Source: Elymus sibiricus
Lineage: Eukaryota; Streptophyta; Magnoliopsida; Poales; Poaceae
Length of the DNA: 64,000 nucleotides
Reading direction: 5' to 3'
Assembly: GCA_039707655.1 (NCBI GenBank)
Contig: CM077672.1
Coordinates: 195,648,537-195,712,536, forward strand
Shown here: positions 43,912 through 55,150 of the stretch, one piece after another
How the letters are laid out: each line of letters starts with the position of its first letter
Numbering within the stretch: position 1 is the first letter of the stretch
Translations under genes and position numbers: made by a program
The notes under the pieces: generated by a model
Databases searched by the model: none
Told to the model about the DNA's origin: nothing
The model's input: the letters and a program-made list of their open reading frames with translations, nothing else

Positions 43912-46055
43912 TGTAGGGGAACGCAGCAGAAAACAAAAAATTTCTGACCTACGCACCAGCCCAGGACCACTATGGAGACTGCATACAAGGTTTGATCTTT
44001 TTCGTTACCGACTCGTAGCGCAGCGGAAGTAGAGTCGATGACGATCGTTGGTGCAGATCCCCGCAGCTAGGATTTACAACCTCCCAACCGCGAGGATGTA
44101 CTCCCTCGACTGCCCCTCGGACAGCCCTCCGGGAGGCGGTCGGACAGTCCCTCGGACGGTGTCACGGACAGCCCTCCGGGAGGACCTTCAAAACTCGGAC
44201 GGTCACTCGGACAGCCCTTCGGGAGGACCCTCAAAACTCGGACGATCACTTGGACAGCCCTTCGGGAGGCACTCTCGAACTAAGACCGAAACTACGATCT
44301 CTCTATAGAGTTGCACACATACGGTGTCATCTATCCGGCAGGGCTTCGCCGTCCAGAACTAGTTCCCACCGGAACCCAGACAGCCTTTCGGCTCTACAAA
44401 ACTATTTTGCGGGGAGGGAGAGAAGAAGCCAGATCATGCATGGCACTTGTATGTGAGAAAGGAGTGAGTGTGGAGAGCACCTCTCCACCTCTATTTATAG
44501 GAAAACCAAGGGGTAGGATGGGCACTTCCAAAAACTCAAAATGCCCATGAAAGAAGACTTCCACAAGGGCATAAAAGGGAAGTAATGGAGCAAGTGGGGC
44601 TCCATGGAGGAGCCCCTCATGTGGCTGGCCAACCCTCTTGGGGGCCCCCCCAAGGGGGGTTTCTTAGCCCCCAAGCCTTCTAGAAGCCTTTTGGTAAAAG
44701 CCCTAAAAGGTGGCTTTCCATAAAGTAAACCATAAAGTGATTTTCACTATTCACGGAACCAATTTTCCGCGACAGTTCAATCCGAAAATATTTCTGTGGG
44801 TCTTAGAATAATTCCAGTACCCACACAAATGATTTTGGACGCGTTCCGAAACAATTTCGGATTAGTGATTTTCATCTGCGAAAAGCAACCAAATCGGTTC
44901 CGGCAGCTCCGGAACATTTCTGGTTTTTATCCCGGAAAATTCCCAGAAGTTTCTAGAACACTTCTGGCATCCTCCAAGAATTTCCAGGCGTGTGCCAAAA
45001 CCAATTTGACTTAATGGTATCCCCTGAAACAACTTTTCAGTTTTACCAGAACTATTCCGGTGTCCTCTCCGGAACGTTTCCGTTGCGTCCGAAACTTTTT
45101 CGGTGATTTTCTCTCAGACTCCCTGTCTAGTATTCAGCAGATAGATGACCCTTAAGCATGTGACCCTATAGGTTCGGTGAAGTATAGACATGACCCAGAA
45201 CACTTTCCGATCAATGATCAACATCGGAGCCGTGGACACCCATATTGACCCCTATACCCACACGAATGAATATTCGAGTGAACCTCCAGTTGTCGTGTGC
45301 TATTCCTGTTGCTTCGCGATATGTTACAAATACCCGAGGTGAGAATCATCGGCATCCCCGTGGATCAACACTTGTCCACAATGCCAGTTACCTCGTTACC
45401 GGTTTTGTTCTCTTTTCTCGTTTCCGTATTCCGGCATCCCTGTGATCAAATCACAATGTGTCTGGCCAGACGATGGTGGATACCGTAACACCGAGAGGGC
45501 CCAGAGATATCTCTCCATCGTCAGAGGAGCAAATCCCAATCTTGAGCTATTAAGTTACTTGACATACTTTTCCATGAACCCGTAAGCCGCCGTAATAGCC
45601 ACCCATTTACGGATGACGTTTAACAAACCCCAAAGTTCATGAAGCAAGCATGAAGAAACTCGATACTCTCATGGTCTAAGGAATTATGCAAACGTAAACC
45701 ATCTATGTGTTAGTAACCATTAACTTGTGACGAATGTATCTCATAGCATAACATCAATTCGGGTCGATTCAACACAAGTGTTCTCCTAACATTGTGCCCT
45801 CAAAGTTGCCGGCATAGACATGCCCATGATCAGGACAATAGGACCATCATGCAGCACTTGACCTAGTCTTAGAGGCATGACTAGGAATACTTTTTACCGT
45901 TTATTATTCCACATGTGCATATGAGTCTTCCTCCGAGCCTCGTGGTTATTGCAGACTCGAGAACCATAGCAGTTATAGCATGGAACATAAACATAATTTT
46001 GATCATGGCGATAAACAATAACATTTATTATTGCCTCTAGGGCATATATCCTACA
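43912..46055 (-). repeat. 5' LTR of the Angela-like Copia (2,144 bp)
   Basis: Plus strand TGTAGGGGAACGC...GGCATATATCCTACA. It has one more short segment in the CGGACAGCCC repeat area than the other LTR. Same TTTCCGG/CCGGAA cluster (44890-45110). Confidence 0.93.
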
Positions 46056-47060
46056 CTACGGGTCCATAGCTAGTAGCTAGATGGCTTCTTCTCTCTCTTT
46101 GATCTTCAATACCATGTTCTCCTCGATGTTCTTGGAGTTCTATCCGATGTAATCTTCTTTTACGGTGTGTTTGTTGGGATCCGATGAATTTGAGTTTATG
46201 ATCAGATTATTCATGAGAATTATTTGAGTCTTCTCTGAACTCTTTTATGCATGATTGTTATAGCTTTGTATTTCTCTCTGATCTATCAATTTGGTTTGGC
46301 CAACTGGATTGGTTTATCTTGCAATGGGAGAGGTGCTTTGTGATGGGTTCAATCTTGCGGTGCTCAATCCCAGTGATAGAAAGGGACATGACATGTATTT
46401 GTATTGTTGCCATTAAGGATAAAAAGATGGGGTTTAATCATATTGCTTGAGTTTACTTTGTCTACATCATGTCATCTTGCTTAAGGCGTTACTCTATTTT
46501 TATTAACTTAATACCCTAGATGCATGCTGGATAGCGGTCGATGGGTGGAGTAATAGTAGTAGATGCAGGCAGGAGTCGGTCTACTTGTCTCGGACGTGAT
46601 GCCTATATACATGATCATTGCCATGAATCCATCATAATTATTTGCTTTTCTATCAATTGCCCAACAGTAATTTGTTTACCCATCGTATGCTATGTGTTCG
46701 AGAGAGAAGCCTCTAGTGAAAACTATGGTCCCTGGGTCTACTTTTATCATATATTAAAATCCAAAAATACCTTGCTGCAATTTATTTACCTTTATTTTAT
46801 TTAATATTTTACTTTATCTATCTATCACTATCAGAATTAATACTTGCAAATAACCGCTAAGAGGATTGACAACCCTCTTATTTGTGTTGGGTGCAAGTGT
46901 TTGCTTTTGTGTGTGTAGGTGCTGCTAACGAGGTTCTGTGTGCTTCTCCTACTGGATTGATAACCTTGGTTCTTAACTAAGGGAAATACTTATCTCCACT
47001 ATACTGCATCATCCTCTCCTCTTCAGGGAAATACCAACGCAGTCTACAAGTAGCAACGTT

Positions 47061-48429
47061 TTTCAAGTTTTACATAATTTTCAAGCACTTGTTGAACGCC
47101 AATTTGACACTAAAATCCTTGCTATCCAATCTGATTGGGGTGGTGAATACAAGAAGTTAAACTCATTTTTCCAAAAGTTGGGCGTTTGCATCATGTTTCA
47201 TGCCCTCATGCCCACCAACAAAACGGATCCGCCAAGCGCAAACATAGGCATATAGTTGAGGTAGGACTTGCTCCCCTAGCAGGTGCCTCCATTCCTCTCA
47301 AATTTTGGGATGAGGCATTTCTTACTGCAGTTCATCTCATCAATATGCTACCCAGTCGTGTCATAAACAATGAAACACCCATGCAATGACTCCATACTCG
47401 ACCAAACTATAACTATCTTCGTGTCTTTGGATGCGCTTGTTGGCCTAACCTTCGTCCCTACAATACTCTCAAACTCATGTTTCTCTCAAATCAATGTGTT
47501 TTCTTGGGTTATAGTGCACAACACAAAGGTGTCAAGTGCCTTGATGTTCCTACAAGTCGAGTATATATTTCTCGTGATGTGGTCTTCGATGAAACTTTCT
47601 TCCCTTTTGCTCATCTACATCCTAACGCCGGTGCCCTACTTTGCCAAGAAATCCTTCTACTACCACCTCATTTGTCCGGTTTTCATCAAGGGAACGACAA
47701 TTGTACTGACCACTTGACTAACTCTTCTAACCGTGCAAATGAGATTTGTGCTGATGCAGGCTCAAGTGGTGAAGCAACAGAAAACAATTTGGCGTCAAAT
47801 GGTGAAGAAAATGGCTAAAACGGCCCATATTTCATGTGTCCCCTGCTACGTGACAGGGCTGCTCCCGAATCTGCCTCGGGATTGGCGGTGTTAGAGCAGG
47901 CGTGATCTGCTCCGGGATCGGAGCTCTACAACACCGAATCCACGCCAGGAGCGGCTGCTCGCCAACCCCCACCTGCCACGTCCTCGCCTGAGGGGCCGTC
48001 ATCCACGCGTGCATCGCCATCAGGGGACCAGCTGACCCCACGGTTTGGCCCGGACCCACGGGTCTACGTCAGGCAGACGGTGCGCCAGCCCGCTGCAGGC
48101 GCGGGATCCCAGCCTGATCCAGCTGGCCCGCCTGGATTTTCTGTGCCATCCACTAAAGCTTTGCCCACATATATGGCTACAGAAGATCCGGCAGTGGCAG
48201 ATGTCACAGCAGCAACCTCGGGATTGCCTGGATCTTCTATCCAGGAGCAATCTACGAGATTTTCTACGTCTGCGCCTAGATCATCTACAACAGTCCAGCA
48301 ACATACTACACTGCCATGTACAAGACTTCGAACAGGGGTAATTCAACCTGTAAATTATAAAGTTAAATTTGGCTTGGCATGTTCAATAGGAGAACCTAGT
48401 ACTTTTCAAGAAGCAAGTGTGGATCCCAG
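47061..48429 (+). pseudogene. Copia integrase C-terminal part and linker (small Copia), after element B
   Basis: Resumes the integrase core at IQSDWGGEY (second catalytic Asp, about 47130). A frame change near 47180 leads to HAHQQNGSAKRKHRHIVE, where the third catalytic residue, normally Glu, reads Lys (AERK to AKRK). LPLKFW-type and SRVINNETP blocks follow. Another shift near 47385-47480 leads to the FLGYSAQHKGVKCLDVPT block. The part from about 47820 to 48300 is a Pro/Ser/Ala-rich linker with stops. Integrase would insert the cDNA; this one is inactive. Confidence 0.8.
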
Positions 48430-49880
48430 GTGGAGAAAAGCTATGGAGGAAGAGTTCCAAGCACTTCAGAAAACAAGACATGGCACCTAGTTCCTTCACA
48501 TCGAGGTAAAAATTTAATTAACTGCAAATGGGTGTTCAGGATAAAGAGAAAGTCAGATGGTACAATAGATTGTTACAAGGCTAGACTTGTTGCTAAAGGA
48601 TTCAAACAGAGGTATGGCATAGATTATGAGGATACATTCAGTCCTGTTGTTAAAGCTGCCAGTATTCGTCTTGTTTTGTCTATTGCCGTATCCAGAGGTT
48701 GGAGTCTCAGACAACTAGATGTGCAGAATGCGTTTCTTCATGGTGTTCTAGAAGAGGAAGTGTACATGAAACAACCTCCTGGGTTTGAAGATAAGAATAA
48801 ACCTTTTAATGTGTGTAGGCTTGATAAATCTCTTTATGGGTTGAAGCAAGCCCCTAGGGCATGGTACTCATGTCTGAGTTCAAAGTTGCAAACACTTGGT
48901 TTTGTTCCTTCTAAATCCGACACATCACTGTTTATTTACAACAAGTTCAAAACATCCATAGTTGTGCTTATATATGTTGATGATATCATTGTCACATGCT
49001 CATCAAATGAGGCAGTAACTGCATTGTTAAAGGATTTGAATTCAGAATTTGCCCTCAAGGATCTAGGTGACCTACATTACTTCCTTGGTATTCAAGTCAA
49101 GAAAAACAAGGAAGGTGGTCTTCATCTTTCCCAAGAAAATATGCAACTGATCTTTTGAATAGAGTTGGATTGCAGGGTTGTAAACCATCACCAACACTAT
49201 TGTCTAGTTCAGAAAAACTCTCTCTTGCTGAAGGAGAACTCTTGAGTCAAGAGGATGGTACAAAGTATAGAAGTTTGGTGGGTGCACTTCAGTATTTGAC
49301 TCTCACCAGGCCTGATATTTCCTTTGTTGTCAATAAGGTTTGTTAGTTTCTGCATGCACCAACTACAGCTCATTGGGCTGCTGCCAAACATATACTGGGA
49401 TATGTGAAAAATACTTTGAGTATTGGCCTAACCTTTAGCAAGTCATCATCCACAGTTGTTAGTGCTTTTTATGACTCTGACTGGGCAGGTTGCATAGATG
49501 ATAGAAGATCAACAGGTGGCTTTGCAGTCTTCTTTGGACCTAATTTGATCTCATGGTGTGCAAAGAAACAAGCCACAATTTCCAGGTCAAGTACTGAGGC
49601 AGAATACAAAGCATTGGCAAATGCAACAGTAGAGATTATATGGGTCAAGTCCATGCTTAAGGAACTTGGCATATGTCACACACCAACCCCATGTCTTTGG
49701 TGTGACAATCTTGGTGCTACATACCTATCTGCTAATCCTATCTTTCACGCAAGAACCAAACACATGGAGATTGACTATCATTTTGTGAAGGAAAGAGTTG
49801 CTAATAAGGAGTTGCAGATTCGATTTGTTCATTCAAAGGATCAAGTTGCAGATGGTTTTACAAAAGCCTTGGCCACATGA
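48430..49880 (+). pseudogene. Copia RT and RNase H (small Copia), frameshifted
   Basis: RT blocks are well kept: [51 protein letters not shown] and the active site LIYVDDIIV (about 48970-48995). A one-base deletion in an A run near 49138 shifts the frame. The RT connection and RNase H follow ([14 protein letters not shown] at 49344-49346, [50 protein letters not shown]), ending at 49878-49880. Confidence 0.9.
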
Positions 49881-49935
49881 CCGTTTGAGGAATTCAAGCG
49901 TAATCTTAACTTGGGAAGTTCAGATTAAGGGATGG

Positions 49936-50194
49936 TGTTAAAGATATATTATGACGGCTGTTATGGATATCTTATGGCAGCTGTTATGGCGCATGGCTTG
50001 GGTCACACGCCCTGGTAGAGATAGGATCCTTTATTGTTATGTTGTTACTCTATCTCTATCTCCCTCCTTTATTGTTATGTTGTTACTCTATCTCTATCTC
50101 CCTCCTGTAACATCTTGTAACTCTCACGACCAGATCAATATAAACTCATGCGGGCTCCCCTGTTAGGAGTTGAGACGCTTTACCCATCTTGACA
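49936..50194 (+). repeat. 3' LTR of small Copia (259 bp)
   Basis: TGTTAAAGATATATT...ATCTTGACA, preceded by the purine tract ATTAAGGGATGG. Seven differences from the 5' LTR by eye. Carries the same 38-bp tandem duplication (50028-50065, 50066-50103). Confidence 0.95.
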
Positions 50195-50199
50195 TTCAC

Positions 50200-51772
50200 A
50201 TCATTCGGTCATGCAAGTGAAAGGCAATAATGACGATGCTTTGATGAAGTGACTGTGGCGAAGAAAAGCTGGTATGAACTCTTCTTGTTTCTATTTTTGT
50301 AAATATGTTTAACTCAGTAGCCCTGATTCAGCATATTATGAGTAAACATGTTTGTGATGACAATTAGAGATTATAGTTGCTCATGCCATGCTTAAGTAAC
50401 TAGGAGTGGATAATGATTTATCTTGACTGTCAACATGCATTAAAATGATTATGATGTAGTATGCTAGGATGGTATCCTCCTCTGAAGAATTTATGTGGCT
50501 TGACCTGGCACATGTTCACATATGTAGTTGATTCAGAACCAATGCAGCCTTCATGATATTTATATTCAGGGTATTCATATCCTACTCATGCTCATGTTCA
50601 ATGTTAAATATTCGCAATGCATGATTATGACTGTTGTCGCTCTCTAGTTGGCCTCTTCTCAATCTATTTGCTAGCCTTCGCCTGTACTAAGCAGGAATAC
50701 TGCTTGTGCATCCAAATTCATGAAACCTAAAGTTGTGCCAAAAGAGTCCACCATATCTACCTATATACAGTATTACCCTGCCGTTCCAAGTAAATTTGCA
50801 TGTGCCATCTCTAATCATTCAAATAAACATCTGTTTTGTGTGCCCGTACCGCTCATGGAGCGACGGGGCGGTCAATATCTTCCATGCTAAGCGGGTTATT
50901 CTCACGACGAGAGTTTATTCACTCGTCTTGCACGAGAGAGGCTGGTATTTGGGATGCCCAGTCCCGTTAAACAAAAACAAAGAAAAATATAATAAAACAA
51001 ACTCCCCCTGGACAGTTGATTGTTTGGAGGGCACCCGAGGATTCGGCTAGCCATGGATTGTGTCTGTATGGTTGTGGGTGAGTAAACCTTTATCTTTCTG
51101 CATGGGAACTACCAATAATGTGTTTAGCATGGAAGATGTTGAAATCCTTTGTCGTGACGTCGACAGGAATAGCACACCTCTCAAAATGTATCCATCTCTA
51201 TTTTAGCCTTGAGCTCTGGCACCTCTGCAAATCTCTGCTTCCCTCTGGGAAGGGCCTTTCTATTTACTTTCATGTTACTTACTTTTATTGTTGAGTCATC
51301 ACCTTCTCATTTAAGCACCAACTTTGAGAGCACAATTGTCATTCTTAGTTTAACATGCGTTGAGTCTAGTTAATGTTGGATGTGAGCATGATTGGATCTC
51401 TTCTACCCTGAATTACAATGTTTAGCCGCTGCTTGAACTTCGGAGGTGCTCTGCATTAATGTCTTGTGGTCTCAGAAAGGGCTAGCGAGATACCATGTTA
51501 TCATATTATATCATGATTGTTTTGACAAATTACTGGCACCTGAGATATGTTATTATTGATCGCTAGTTGATTATGCCATTAATATGAGTAAATGTGAGTT
51601 CTAAGTGTTATCATTCACATGGTTAGTTCATGATCTTTGCTGAAAACCTGGTTACTAGTTAAGCTTATATACGACAACAGAAACAAAAGAGTTTGTAAAA
51701 GTTTTTCTTTGGCACTTTCAGTTTATCAACTGAATTGCTTGAGGACAAGCAATGAGTTAAGCTTGGTGGAGT
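50200..51772 (+). other. 3' untranslated region of element A
   Basis: No gene seen. AT-rich apart from a moderately GC-rich stretch at 50850-50960. It ends in GAGGACAAGCAATGAG, then the tract TTAAGCTTGGTGGAGT before the LTR, typical of Triticeae Athila-type elements. Confidence 0.75.
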
Positions 51773-52977
51773 TGATACGTCTCCAACATATCTACTTTTC
51801 CAAACACTTTTGCTCTTGTTTTGGACTCTAATTTGCATGATTTGAATGAAACTAACTCGGAATGATGTTGTTTTCAGCAGAACTACCATGGTGTTGTTTT
51901 TGTGCAAAAATAAAAGTTCTCGGAATTGGACGAAACTTTGCGGAGATTTTTTATTGAATAAATAAAAAATACTGGAACGAAGATCTACTGGAGGGGGCCC
52001 TGATGCCTTGTGGAGGGCTTATCTGGCTCCGAAGAGGGGGAATCATCGTCATCGTCATCCTCAACCCTTCTTCATAAAAAATTCCATGATGCTCACCAGC
52101 GGGAGTGAGTAATTCCTTAGTAGTCTTGCTGGACGGTGATGGAGATGGATGAGATTTGTCATGTAATCGAGTCAATTTGTTAGGGCTTGATCCCTAGTAT
52201 CCACTATGTTCTGAGATTAATCTTGCTATGACTTTGCTATGCTTAATGCTTGTCACTAGGGCCCGAGTGCCATGATTTCAGATCTGAACCTATTATGTTT
52301 TCATGAATATATATATATATATGAGTTCTTGATCCTATCTGCTAGTTGTATGCACTTGTTATTGTTCTGAACCGTAGACCCCAAGGTGACAATAATTGGG
52401 ATACTCTCCGGGGATGACTGTAATTCGAGGAGTTCATGTGTTCATCATATGTTAATGCTTTGTTCCGGTTCTCTATTAAAAGGAGGCCTTAATTACCCTT
52501 AGATTTCCTTATGGACCCCGCTGCCACGGGAGGGTTGGACAAAAGATGTCATACAAGTTCTTATTATAAGCACGTATGACTATATACGGAATGCATGCCT
52601 ACATTGAATTGATGAATTGGAGTTATTGTGTATCGCTCTAGGTTGTGACTGTTGCATGATGAATGTCATCCATAACAAATATCCATCGTTGATCCAATGC
52701 CTACGCTTTGCTCATATTGTCTTTGCTAAGTTACTATTGTTGTTGCTGCTCTTACAATTACTATAAAACTGCTATTGTTACTGTTAACACTACTATCATA
52801 CTACTGTGCTACTAAACACTTTTCTGCAGAGAAATAACTCTCCTGGTGTGGTTGAATTTACAACTCAACTACTAAGGCTCATAAATATTCTTTGGCTCCC
52901 CTTGTGTCGAATCAATAAATTTGGGTGAAATACTACCCTCAAAGACTGTTGCGATCCCCTATACTTGTGGGTCATCA
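51773..52977 (+). repeat. 3' LTR of element A (1,205 bp)
   Basis: TGATACGTCTCCAACATATC...CTATACTTGTGGGTCATCA, with inverted ends TGAT/ATCA. The body (CCAAACACTTTTGC, TTTTGGACTCTAATTTGCAT) is that of a very abundant Triticeae LTR and differs from the LTR of B and C after the first 20 bases. The next five bases, CGATG, should be one TSD copy. Confidence 0.9.
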
Positions 52978-54328
52978 CGATGTTGTCGCTTCTCTTGATG
53001 TGGTGCAGCTCGAGTCTGTCAAACTTTCCTTCGAGCTCCCTGACGGTAGCACAGTAGGATGTCATTTTTGGGTCCTTTGTGTCGAACGTCTTCATGACCT
53101 GTTGGACCACGAGGTCGGAGTCGCCCCGGCATATGAGGCATCGAATTCCCATTGAGGCCACGATCTGGAGCCCATGAAGGAGGGCTTCGTACTTGGCCGC
53201 GTTGTTGGAGTCCTGGAAATGGAGTTGTAAGACATAGTTCATATTGTTGCCTCTAGAGGAGAAGAGGACCACCCCGGCCCCTAGTCCCTGCACTATCATC
53301 GACCCGTCGAAGTACATCCTCCAATACTCAAGGTCGACATTCTTGGGGATCTGCTGGGCCTTGGTCCATTCCACCAGGAAGTCGGCAATGGCCTGTGACT
53401 TGACTGTGGTGCATGGCTTGTAGGAAATCTCAAATGGAAGGAGCTCGATTGCCCACTTGGCCACGCGGCCTGTGGCGTCTTTGTTGTTGAAGATGTCAGA
53501 GCAGTGCATGGCTAACCACGGTTATTGGGTTTGCTTGAAAATAATGTCGTAGCTTTCTTGCGGCCATGAATACCCCATAGGTGATATTTTGGTAGTGCGG
53601 GTATCTTGTCTTGCACGGTGTGAGTACCTTACTGACATAATACACCGGGTGTTGTACCCGCTGCAATTTTCCGGCCTCCTCCCGTTCGACAGCGATGACC
53701 ACACTGACCACCTGAGTGGTCGCATCTATGTATAGGAGCATTGGTTCTGACTGTGCTAGGGACGCGAGGAGTGGATTCGACTGTAGGAGCTTTTTAAGGA
53801 CTATGAATGCTTCTTTGGCCTTGTCGCTCCAGTAGAACTTGTCACCCTTTTCGAGGAGGCGGTACAAGGGTAGGGCTTTCTCGCCTTGCCAGGAGATGAA
53901 TCTGCTGAGGGCTGCCATGCAACCCGCGAGCTTCTGTACTTCGCGCACTGTCTCTGGAGGCTAGAGGTTTACAATTGCTTGAATTTTTTCTGGGTGTGCC
54001 TCGATTCCTTGCTGGGATACGATAAACCCCAGGAGCTGTCCTGCGGGAACCACCAAAATGCATTTTTAGGGTTCAGCTTCATGTTGAAGTTGCGGAGGTT
54101 GTCGAAGGTCTGCTGAAGGTTGCCGAGGAGGCTGGAGCCTTGTCTAGATTTGACCACAATGTTGTCAATGTATACCTCCGTGTTGATTCTGATTTGTTTG
54201 TTGAAGCATTTCTGCATTGTTCTTTGGTATGTTGTTCCCGCTTTCTTGAGTCCGAATGGCATTGTGATGTAACAGAAGAGCACATACGATGTGATGGAGG
54301 TTGTTTCTTGGTCAGATTCCTTCATGTG
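52978..54328 (-). pseudogene. Tat-lineage Gypsy pol fragment: RT, RNase H and second RNase H
   Basis: Reads right to left. An RT piece (CYITMPFGLKKAGTTYQR) comes first, with the active site reading YIDN at 54161-54172 where YVDD or YIDD is expected. The RT end follows (MREVQKLAGCMAALSRFISW), then RNase H (LLYIDATTQVVS, YYVSKVL) and, after a frameshift near 53510, the connection (AIADFLVEW). A second RNase H-like domain (WRMYFDGSMIVQGLGAGVVL, AAKYEALLHGL, RGDSDLVVQQV, HHIKRSDN) is typical of the Tat group. It is cut on the left by element A and on the right by Sirevirus 2. The loss of the second active-site Asp fits a G-to-A change. Confidence 0.85.
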
Positions 54329-54649
54329 TGTTAGGGCATATTTCTCCCTTAGTGGTTTTGGTGATTGATGACAATACTTTTGCGGACTAATCGTGTGCAT
54401 TGAGCATTTCAGATATTCCATCACTTGGCACAAGACGATTGATGCCCCTCGGAGCTTTTATAAAGACGGTGTTTTTCTTGCGTTTCTTTTTCGGTGGTAT
54501 TGAGTCGTAGGAAAACCGTACTATTAAGAGGGGGTCCGCTTTGGAAAGGTATGGGTGGAATCAACACGTACACAACCCCATATGCACCCACATTCCCTTC
54601 CGGCAACTTGGAGATCTTGTCTGGGCAGTTTTCCTGTCACCCAAGTGGT

Positions 54650-55078
54650 AGTACCGCTCGGTACCACGGTAGTACCGCTTATGCGGTAGTACCGCTGTGG
54701 TCTACCGCAGCTAGTACCGCTTGGGGGATTTTCTTCTGGTATCCTGTTTCTTCTTGCGGTAGTAGAGCGGTAGTAGTGTGGTAGTACCGCAATGCGGTAC
54801 TTCCGCTTTCTAGTACCGCTTCAGTACCGCTTGCTGAAATTCTTCTGGTATCCTGTTTTCTTCTCACGGTAGTAGAGCAGTAGTTGAGCGGTAGTACCGC
54901 TCTGCGGTGCGGCTGCTCAAGTACCACTCTACTCCCTGGTCTCTGCTGTTCTGCGGCCCATAGCGGTAGTACCGCTTTGTGGGCACGGTAGTACCGCTCA
55001 GTGCGGTACTACCGCTCAGTATTTGGGACTACCGCTCAAGCGGTAGTACCGCTCTCCGGAGCGGTAGTACCGCTTGTG
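54650..55078. repeat. Cluster of GCGGTAGTACCGC near-palindromes in the LTR
   Basis: Exact 13-mers at 54683-54695, 54889-54901, 54963-54975, 55040-55052 and 55061-55073 in this orientation, one reverse copy (GCGGTACTACCGC) at 55003-55015, and many partial copies (ACGGTAGTACCGCT, GCTAGTACCGC). Only the centre base breaks the symmetry. Conserved palindromes in LTRs are known for Sireviruses of other grasses, with a different sequence. Confidence 0.93.
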
Positions 55079-55114
55079 TGTGCGGGCTGAGCACAGGTAA
55101 CGGTTGGATTCTAT

Positions 55115-55150
55115 CCCCACTATATAAAGTGGGTCTTCTTCTCCAACCAG
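55115..55150 (+). promoter_or_regulatory. LTR promoter of Sirevirus 2
   Basis: CCCACTATATAAAGTGGG contains TATATAA at 55121-55127 within a small inverted repeat. A pyrimidine-rich stretch CTTCTTCTCCAACC follows. The last palindrome copy ends 48 bp upstream. Confidence 0.7.

Larger units (their letters stand above)
36471..46055 (-). mobile_element. Angela/BARE-like Copia element (minus strand), coding region dead
   Basis: LTRs 36471-38602 and 43912-46055 with termini TGTAGG/CCTACA, exact TSD CTACG, a primer site and a polypurine tract. The LTR sense start, TGTAGGATATATGCCCTAGA, and the TGGCATCATGAGCC primer site resemble Angela/BARE1. The internal 5.3 kb holds a degenerate pol in the expected order. 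The LTRs differ by only about 2 % by eye over the first 1.1 kb. Confidence 0.92.
21986..47055 (+). mobile_element. Athila-type Gypsy element B (plus strand), gag-protease only
   Basis: LTRs at 21986-23076 and 35903-47055 (the latter interrupted), exact TSD ACGTT. Internal content is a tRNA-Asp primer site, gag-protease (23277-25361), 2.9 kb without genes, and a polypurine tract AATTAAGCTTGGGGATGCT. There is no RT, RNase H or integrase. Without the nested CACTA and Angela-like Copia it is about 7.8 kb. Same family as element C. Confidence 0.93.
35903..47055 (+). repeat. 3' LTR of element B, interrupted by the Angela-like Copia
   Basis: LTR parts are 35903-36470 and 46061-47055, together 1,563 bp and full length. 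It contains the TATA box CGCTATAAATTCCC (about 36269-36282) and the GC-rich stretch absent from the 5' LTR. It ends ACAAGTAGCA at 47055, followed by the TSD ACGTT. Confidence 0.93.
19883..50194 (+). mobile_element. Small Copia element with 259-bp LTRs, split by Athila element B
   Basis: LTRs at 19883-20141 and 49936-50194, both 259 bp and differing at about 7 positions by eye. Without element B and one TSD the element is about 5.2 kb. Gene order is gag, protease, integrase, RT, RNase H, as in Copia; short LTRs and the gag type suggest the Ale/Hopscotch group. Flanking bases are ATCAC before and TTCAC after, a TSD with one mismatch. It sits in Athila element A. Coding frames carry several single-base frameshifts. 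Confidence 0.92.
8042..52977 (+). mobile_element. Athila-type Gypsy element A (host of the left nest), 5' end missing
   Basis: Pieces of one plus-strand Gypsy element: gag and protease (8042-10479), protease tail and second ORF (17427-19882), 3' untranslated part (50200-51772) and 3' LTR (51773-52977). Removing the insertions at 10480-17421 and 19883-50194, each with one TSD copy, rejoins these pieces in order. No RT, RNase H or integrase is present: only about 780 bp separate the protease stop from the second ORF. The LTR is of the high-copy Triticeae type starting TGATACGTCTCC (Sabrina/WHAM-like; the exact family name is uncertain). A is inserted in a minus-strand Tat-type pol. Confidence 0.85.
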
